Assembly (NCBI GenBank): GCA_964471945.1
Contig: CAYYIJ010000049.1
Coordinates: forward strand, 1 to 17,494
Length of the DNA stretch: 17,494 bases
Direction of reading: 5' to 3'
DNA from: JASEHD01 sp964471945
Lineage (GTDB): Bacteria > Bacteroidota > Ignavibacteria > UBA10030 > SZUA-254
The position numbers and the translations under genes were made by a program. Positions 13,300 to 17,494 of the stretch are shown one piece after another. The notes below the pieces were generated by a model that was not told the origin of the DNA, made no database searches, and saw nothing but the letters and a program-made list of their open reading frames with translations. Positions within the stretch are counted from its first letter, which is position 1; each line of letters starts with the position of its first letter.

Positions 13300-14868
13300 A
13301 TGATTAAGCCTAAATATAGATTCTTGTTACTCGTTGCTGTAACAATTATCATTAATACCAGCGTTTCACAAGATTTATCGAACGCCTATGGTGTTGGGAC
13401 ATCATTTGGGTTAACAATCCCACGTACCGATATTGATGATATCAAAGATTCACCTATGGGACGTGGTTTTTTTAGATATTATCCAGCTCCTCAACTCGGA
13501 CTAGAAGCTGGTTTTGGTTTGGGAACATTAGAAGCCGAAAAAATCAGTTTTATCAAAAAAGGATTAAATGATACTACAGTTATTATCCCTGAAATTCTTT
13601 TTTTTAATTCAAATATCTACACTGTCGATTTACGTGCATTTTTTCAACCAATAAATAACTCGATAGTTAACCCTTATTTTTATGGTGGTGTTGGATTATT
13701 GTTTTTTAATCCAAAAGATAAAAACGATCAAAAATTACCTCGTAACTCAAGGGGTGATTATAAACTCGCTACAACATATTTACCGATTGGCGGAGGATTT
13801 CAAATCTCTATTTCTAAAAATACAACGTTTGGAATCAGCGGCTCATATAACTTTACAAATACCAAATATCTCGATGATATCAAATCGGAAAAAAATGATT
13901 CTTACTGGAGTATCACCTTAGATCTTTTTGCGTTTCTACGAGCTGAGAATCCAGACCTCGATGGCGATAAATTATTAAACAACGAAGAAAAACAAATCGG
14001 TACTGATCCACTGAATCCAGATACGGATGGAGATCGTTTGAAAGATGGTGAAGAAGTACATACTTATAAAACCAATCCTTTAATTGCCGATACCGATGGA
14101 GATGGATTGACTGATGGTGATGAAGTACTAAAGTACCGTACCGATCCACTAAAGAAAGATACTGACGGTGACGGATTAACCGATGGGGATGAAGTATTAA
14201 AGTATTTCACAGATCCATTGAAAGCTGATACAGATGGTGATGGATTGAATGACGGTGATGAGGTTCTAAAATATCGCACAAATCCGCTTAAAATTGATAC
14301 AGATGGTGATGGACTGAGCGATGGTGAAGAAGTGCTTAAATATCGAACAGATCCTTTGAAAGTTGATACTGATGGTGATGCTTTGAACGATGGCGATGAA
14401 GTATTAAAGCATAAAACGGATCCTTTAAAGACTGATACTGATGACGGTGGAATACCTGATGGAAAAGAAGTCCAGTTGGCAATAAATCCACTTGATCCGA
14501 ACGATGATGTACCTATTATCAATGTTGGTGAGCGGATTATTCTTGAAGGTGTTAATTTTGAAACAGCGAAAACTACTTTGCTACCCGAAGCAAAAATCAT
14601 CCTCGATCAGGTTGCGACAAGCTTAATAGCGAACCAGGCGGTGGACGTTGCGATTCACGGGCATACTGATAACGTTGGTGGTGCGAGATATAATATGGAC
14701 TTATCTATTGGTCGCGCTGAAGCTGTTAAGGCATATCTTGCCAGCAAGGGGGTCAATCCAAGCCGAATAACCACGAAAGGATTTGGGTTTACCAAACCAA
14801 TTGCTGATAATGCGACAGTAGATGGCAGGGCAAAGAATCGGAGAATCGAGTTTATGCGAGTCAAATAA
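13300..14868 (+). CDS. OmpA-family outer-membrane protein with thrombospondin type-3 repeats
   Basis: A 522-residue envelope protein. A Sec signal peptide (about 1-23, basic start, LLLVAVTIIINTSV, cleavage near SVSQ) is followed by a small beta-barrel-like domain (about 25-213) rich in alternating aromatic strands. Eight thrombospondin type-3 calcium-binding repeats follow (219-401), seven of them starting DTDGD or DTDDG at exactly 23-residue intervals (241, 264, 287, 310, 333, 356, 379). A C-terminal OmpA peptidoglycan-binding domain (about 410-522) carries HGHTDNVGGARYN and a closing RAKNRRIEF. The predicted role is anchoring outer membrane to cell wall, with the acidic repeats as a Ca2+-rigidified spacer in the periplasm. 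The ATG at 13300 lacks a clear Shine-Dalgarno. Repeat number may vary between strains because the DNA is a near-tandem array. Confidence 0.92.
   Translation: MIKPKYRFLLLVAVTIIINTSVSQDLSNAYGVGTSFGLTIPRTDIDDIKDSPMGRGFFRYYPAPQLGLEAGFGLGTLEAEKISFIKKGLNDTTVIIPEILFFNSNIYTVDLRAFFQPINNSIVNPYFYGGVGLLFFNPKDKNDQKLPRNSRGDYKLATTYLPIGGGFQISISKNTTFGISGSYNFTNTKYLDDIKSEKNDSYWSITLDLFAFLRAENPDLDGDKLLNNEEKQIGTDPLNPDTDGDRLKDGEEVHTYKTNPLIADTDGDGLTDGDEVLKYRTDPLKKDTDGDGLTDGDEVLKYFTDPLKADTDGDGLNDGDEVLKYRTNPLKIDTDGDGLSDGEEVLKYRTDPLKVDTDGDALNDGDEVLKHKTDPLKTDTDDGGIPDGKEVQLAINPLDPNDDVPIINVGERIILEGVNFETAKTTLLPEAKIILDQVATSLIANQAVDVAIHGHTDNVGGARYNMDLSIGRAEAVKAYLASKGVNPSRITTKGFGFTKPIADNATVDGRAKNRRIEFMRVK
14020..14436 (+). 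repeat. In-gene 69-bp tandem array coding TSP3 repeats
   Basis: Six successive 69-bp units with protein starts at residues 241 through 356, encoding the consensus DTDGDGLTDGDEVLKYRTD plus a short linker. The middle units are the most alike at protein level; codons differ between units, so the array is not freshly amplified. Confidence 0.85.
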
Positions 14869-14907
14869 TTTATTTCTTAAATATATCACAAATATTTTTA
14901 TACGGTT

Positions 14908-16089
14908 ATGATAAACGAAGTTGTTATAGTAAGTGGATGCAGAACTCCGATTGGTTCATTCGGAGGAAGTCTTAGTTCATTTTCAGCACCAAAGCTTGGT
15001 GCAATTGTTATTGCCGAAGCAATTAAAAGAGCTGGAATTAAACCAGAACAGGTTAATGAAGTAATAATGGGATGTGTGTTATCCGGTGGTATCGGACAAG
15101 CACCCGCTCGTCAAGCGAGTATATATGCTAAACTTCCAACATTTGTCGAATGTATGACGATTAATAAAGTCTGTGGTTCCGGATTAAAATCAGTTATGCT
15201 CGCAGCTCAAGCGATTGCCCTCGGCGATGCAGAAATTATTGTGAGTGGAGGTATGGAAAGTATGTCGAACGTACCATATCTCCTCGATAAAGCTAGAACG
15301 GGTTATAGGATGGGGCATGGCCAGCTTATCGACGGTATGATAAAAGATGGTTTGTGGGATCCATATAAAGATTTTCATATGGGAAATGCAGGTGATATTT
15401 GTGCCAAAGAGTGTACTATTTCACGCGAAGCTCAAGACGAATATTCAACTCTGAGTTATAAACGAGCTCTCGATGCACAAAAGAATGGTAATTTTCAAGA
15501 AGAAATTGTTCCTATAGAAATTCCACAAAAAGGAGGTAATCCAATAGTTGTAAATATCGACGAAGAACCCCCAAAAGTTAAATTCGATAAAATAGCTTCG
15601 TTAAAACCCGCTTTCTCAGCGGATGGAACTATTACTCCGGCAAATGCATCAAAGATCAATGACGGAGCAGCCGCAGTAGTTGTGATGTCGAAAGCAAAAG
15701 CTGACCAAATGGGTATTAAACCTTTAGCTCGGATAGTCGCGCATGGTTCATTTGCGAAGCAGCCAGAATGGTTTACAACTGCTCCAGCAGACGCTATCAC
15801 AAAAGTTCTTACAAAAGCAAATTTAACAAAGGATCAAATAGATCTTTTCGAGATAAATGAAGCATTCGCAGTAGTTACTCTCGCTGTTAATAAAATTCTT
15901 GGCTTAGATGTTAATAAAGTCAATATTCACGGTGGTGCCGTTGCGTTAGGGCATCCGATAGGAGCTAGTGGTACCCGGATTCTTGTAACATTGCTTCATA
16001 CTCTTAAACAACAGAATGTTAAACGAGGAATGGCAGCAATCTGCATAGGGGGCGGTGAAGCGAGTGCTATGATCGTTGAGCGTTATTAA
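14908..16089 (+). CDS. atoB: Acetyl-CoA C-acetyltransferase (thiolase)
   Basis: A 393-residue degradative/biosynthetic thiolase that condenses two acetyl-CoA to acetoacetyl-CoA or runs in reverse. The catalytic triad is in the expected place: nucleophile C89 in NKVCGSGLKS, H349 in GGAVALGHPIGASG, and the acid/base C379 in AICIGGGEAS. SGGMESMSNVPYLL and NEAFA motifs are also present. The length fits the short-chain (type II) class. A substrate preference for acetoacetyl-CoA over longer 3-ketoacyl-CoA is likely from similarity and from the adjacent hydroxybutyryl-CoA dehydrogenase, not proven. It lies 39 nt after the OmpA gene and 21 nt before hbd. No Shine-Dalgarno is evident at the ATG. Confidence 0.95.
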   Translation: MINEVVIVSGCRTPIGSFGGSLSSFSAPKLGAIVIAEAIKRAGIKPEQVNEVIMGCVLSGGIGQAPARQASIYAKLPTFVECMTINKVCGSGLKSVMLAAQAIALGDAEIIVSGGMESMSNVPYLLDKARTGYRMGHGQLIDGMIKDGLWDPYKDFHMGNAGDICAKECTISREAQDEYSTLSYKRALDAQKNGNFQEEIVPIEIPQKGGNPIVVNIDEEPPKVKFDKIASLKPAFSADGTITPANASKINDGAAAVVVMSKAKADQMGIKPLARIVAHGSFAKQPEWFTTAPADAITKVLTKANLTKDQIDLFEINEAFAVVTLAVNKILGLDVNKVNIHGGAVALGHPIGASGTRILVTLLHTLKQQNVKRGMAAICIGGGEASAMIVERY

Positions 16090-16110
16090 TAAACTTTATT
16101 AAGGAAAATT

Positions 16111-16971
16111 ATGAATATAAAAAATATTACAGTTGTTGGTGCCGGAACTATGGGTAATGGTATCGCCCATGTATTTGCTCAATATGGTTATTCTGTCATT
16201 TTAAATGATATTAACCAGGAATTCATTGATCGCGGATTAAAAACAATTACAAGTAACCTTGATAGACAAATAAAAAAAGCAGTCATCACAGAAGAAATCA
16301 AACAACAAACACTTTCTCGAATCACAAATACTTTGTCACTCGAGAAATCGGTTGAGAATGCAGACATTATCATCGAGGCTGCTACGGAGGATAGAGACAT
16401 TAAAACTAAAATATTCAAAACATTGGATAACGCTTCCCCGAAACATGCTATTCTCGCTAGTAATACTTCATCAATTTCGATAACCGAAATTGCAGCAGTT
16501 ACTAAAAGACCAGAGCAAGTTATTGGGATGCATTTTATGAATCCTGTTCCGATGATGAAACTTGTTGAAATTATTCGTGGTTTGGCGACTAATCAGGGAA
16601 CTTTAGATACCATTATCGAATTGACAAAAAAATTAGAAAAAGAACCAGTCGAAGTCAACGACTATCCCGGTTTTGTATCAAATCGTGTATTAATACCAAT
16701 GATTAACGAAGCAATCTATTGCGTAATGGAAGGTGTAGCAAAACCCGAAGCAATAGATACTGTTATGAAACTCGGTATGAATCATCCAATGGGTCCTTTG
16801 ACATTGGCAGATTTCATAGGTCTTGATGTCTGTCTTTCAATTATGAATGTCTTACATGACGGTTTGGGTGATTCGAAATATCGACCATGCCCATTATTAA
16901 AGAAGATGGTCGCAGCTGGCTATCTTGGCCGTAAAACAGGCCAGGGTTTTTATAAATACGAAAATAAATAA
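16111..16971 (+). CDS. hbd: 3-hydroxybutyryl-CoA dehydrogenase
   Basis: A 286-residue NAD(P)-dependent enzyme interconverting acetoacetyl-CoA and 3-hydroxybutyryl-CoA. An N-terminal Rossmann fold carries GAGTMGNG (10-17). The active-site segment follows: NTSSIS (118-123) and GMHFMNPVP (139-147), with H141 as the catalytic base. The C-terminal dimerisation domain contains GFVSNRVLIPMINEA and MNHPMGPLTLADFIGLD, where the conserved Asn contacts substrate. Length is that of the stand-alone short-chain enzyme rather than the FadB fusion. A good AAGGA lies 6 nt before the ATG. With the thiolase upstream and acyl-CoA dehydrogenase downstream it forms a beta-oxidation or butanoate module; a crotonase is not in view. 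Confidence 0.96.
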   Translation: MNIKNITVVGAGTMGNGIAHVFAQYGYSVILNDINQEFIDRGLKTITSNLDRQIKKAVITEEIKQQTLSRITNTLSLEKSVENADIIIEAATEDRDIKTKIFKTLDNASPKHAILASNTSSISITEIAAVTKRPEQVIGMHFMNPVPMMKLVEIIRGLATNQGTLDTIIELTKKLEKEPVEVNDYPGFVSNRVLIPMINEAIYCVMEGVAKPEAIDTVMKLGMNHPMGPLTLADFIGLDVCLSIMNVLHDGLGDSKYRPCPLLKKMVAAGYLGRKTGQGFYKYENK

Positions 16972-16996
16972 CAACCAATAGACAAATTAACTATTC

Positions 16997-17135
16997 GAGA
17001 CTTCTGAAATATTATAAAACCATACCCGTCATTCCGAACTCCCGCCTGCTTGCGGGCAGGTGTTTCGGAATCTAAGCGATTTTAGACCCTGAAATGAATT
17101 CAGGGTGACCCTTTTGGTGATTTTTCAGAAGTCTC
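16997..17135. repeat. 139-bp intergenic element with terminal inverted repeats and internal hairpins
   Basis: Perfect 13-bp terminal inverted repeats GAGACTTCTGAAA (16997-17009) and TTTCAGAAGTCTC (17123-17135) enclose further symmetric pieces: GTCA (17028-17031) with TGAC (17106-17109), ATTCCGAA (17031-17038) with TTCGGAAT (17064-17071), a GC-rich pair of competing stems at 17041-17060 (CCCGC/GCGGG or CCTGC/GCAGG), and ACCCTGAA (17086-17093) with TTCAGGGT (17099-17106). No protein is encoded. It resembles a REP/MITE-like repeat family; copy number cannot be tested here. It could also fold in RNA between hbd and the acyl-CoA dehydrogenase and reduce read-through. Confidence 0.75.
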
Positions 17136-17161
17136 TATTCACTAATCACTATTCACGAAAT

Positions 17162-17494
17162 ATGAATTTCGATTTTACTGAAACTCAATTAATGATAAAA
17201 GAGACGGCTCGAAGATTCGCTGAAGACGAGCTTGCCGCTTCTTCAATCGAACGTGATGAAAAAGAATTGTTTCCTCACGATGCTGTTAAAAAAATGGGGG
17301 AACTTGGTTTTATGGGAATGATGGTCCCAGAACAATATGGTGGCGCAGGTTTGGATACTATCAGTTATGTACTTGCTATTGAAGAAATTTCTCGTATTGA
17401 TGCGTCTTGTGGAGTGATAATGTCTGTAAACAATTCATTGGTTTGCTATGGTATCAATGAATGGGGAACAGAGGAACAGAAGAAAAAATATCTT
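17162..17494 (+). CDS. Acyl-CoA dehydrogenase, N-terminal part, cut by window edge
   Basis: The first 111 residues of a FAD-dependent acyl-CoA dehydrogenase are visible: opening MNFDFTETQLMIKETARRFA, the helix bundle ending in LFPHDAVKKMGELGFMGMMV, then PEQYGGAGLDTISYVLAIEE and the segment around SCGVIMSVNNSL. These are the standard N-terminal domain hallmarks of the short-chain (butyryl-CoA type) enzymes. Catalytic Glu and the electron-transfer face lie beyond the window. Context with thiolase and hydroxybutyryl-CoA dehydrogenase supports a short-chain substrate. The start ATG at 17162 has no clear Shine-Dalgarno and is preceded by three near-copies of a 7-base motif (ATTCACT, AATCACT, ATTCACG) just after the repeat element. 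Confidence 0.93.
   Translation, partial: MNFDFTETQLMIKETARRFAEDELAASSIERDEKELFPHDAVKKMGELGFMGMMVPEQYGGAGLDTISYVLAIEEISRIDASCGVIMSVNNSLVCYGINEWGTEEQKKKYL

Noticed and set aside
14020..14502. Periodic DNA repeats as a CRISPR array
   Set aside because: The repeats are contiguous 69-bp coding units in frame, with no spacers.
14064..14600. Long minus-strand open frame opposite the TSP3 repeats
   Set aside because: It is a Ser/Pro-rich periodic mirror of the 69-bp coding array with no start signal; an antisense artefact.

Overview
The window is an AT-rich bacterial chromosome segment carrying one 100-N scaffold gap, so it is probably a draft or metagenome-assembled genome. Several traits point to the Bacteroidota/Chlorobiota (FCB) side of the tree, perhaps an Ignavibacteria-like lineage: an OmpA protein with thrombospondin type-3 calcium repeats, a large TPR lipoprotein resembling SprE/PorW of type IX secretion, a class 1B PyrK-PyrD pair, and weak or absent Shine-Dalgarno sequences at many genes. 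Rho is compact (417 residues) and the candidate promoters are TTG-17-TA-type rather than the classical Bacteroides type, which argues against a typical Bacteroidia member. The placement is inference.

The left quarter (about 1-4680) is accessory. It holds, on the minus strand, the N-terminal part of an IS200/IS605-type Y1 (HUH) transposase with a long nested hairpin just upstream. Next come an 18-bp tandem duplication carrying a perfect palindrome, and a 1114-residue fusion of a PLD-type nuclease domain to a SNF2 helicase, a defence-like architecture. On the plus strand follows a HigB2-HigA2 toxin-antitoxin pair. That module is bracketed by a 23-bp direct repeat: one copy is the 3' end of the intact comM gene, the other is a diverged second comM 3' end with its own stop codon. 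This looks like a cassette inserted at the comM terminus, and it is the most interesting signal here.

The rest (about 4680-17494) looks like core genome. comM (minus) is divergent from the SprE/PorW-like TPR lipoprotein (plus), which is followed by pyrK and pyrD (pyrimidine synthesis; a six-codon mini-ORF bridges into pyrK), the gap, and folC (folate polyglutamylation). Then come rho with a 188-bp leader, the OmpA/TSP3 outer-membrane protein behind a good promoter, and a fatty-acid or butanoate cluster: thiolase, 3-hydroxybutyryl-CoA dehydrogenase and the start of an acyl-CoA dehydrogenase. A compact element with 13-bp terminal inverted repeats and several internal hairpins separates the last two genes.

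No rRNA, tRNA, CRISPR array or replication origin was recognised.
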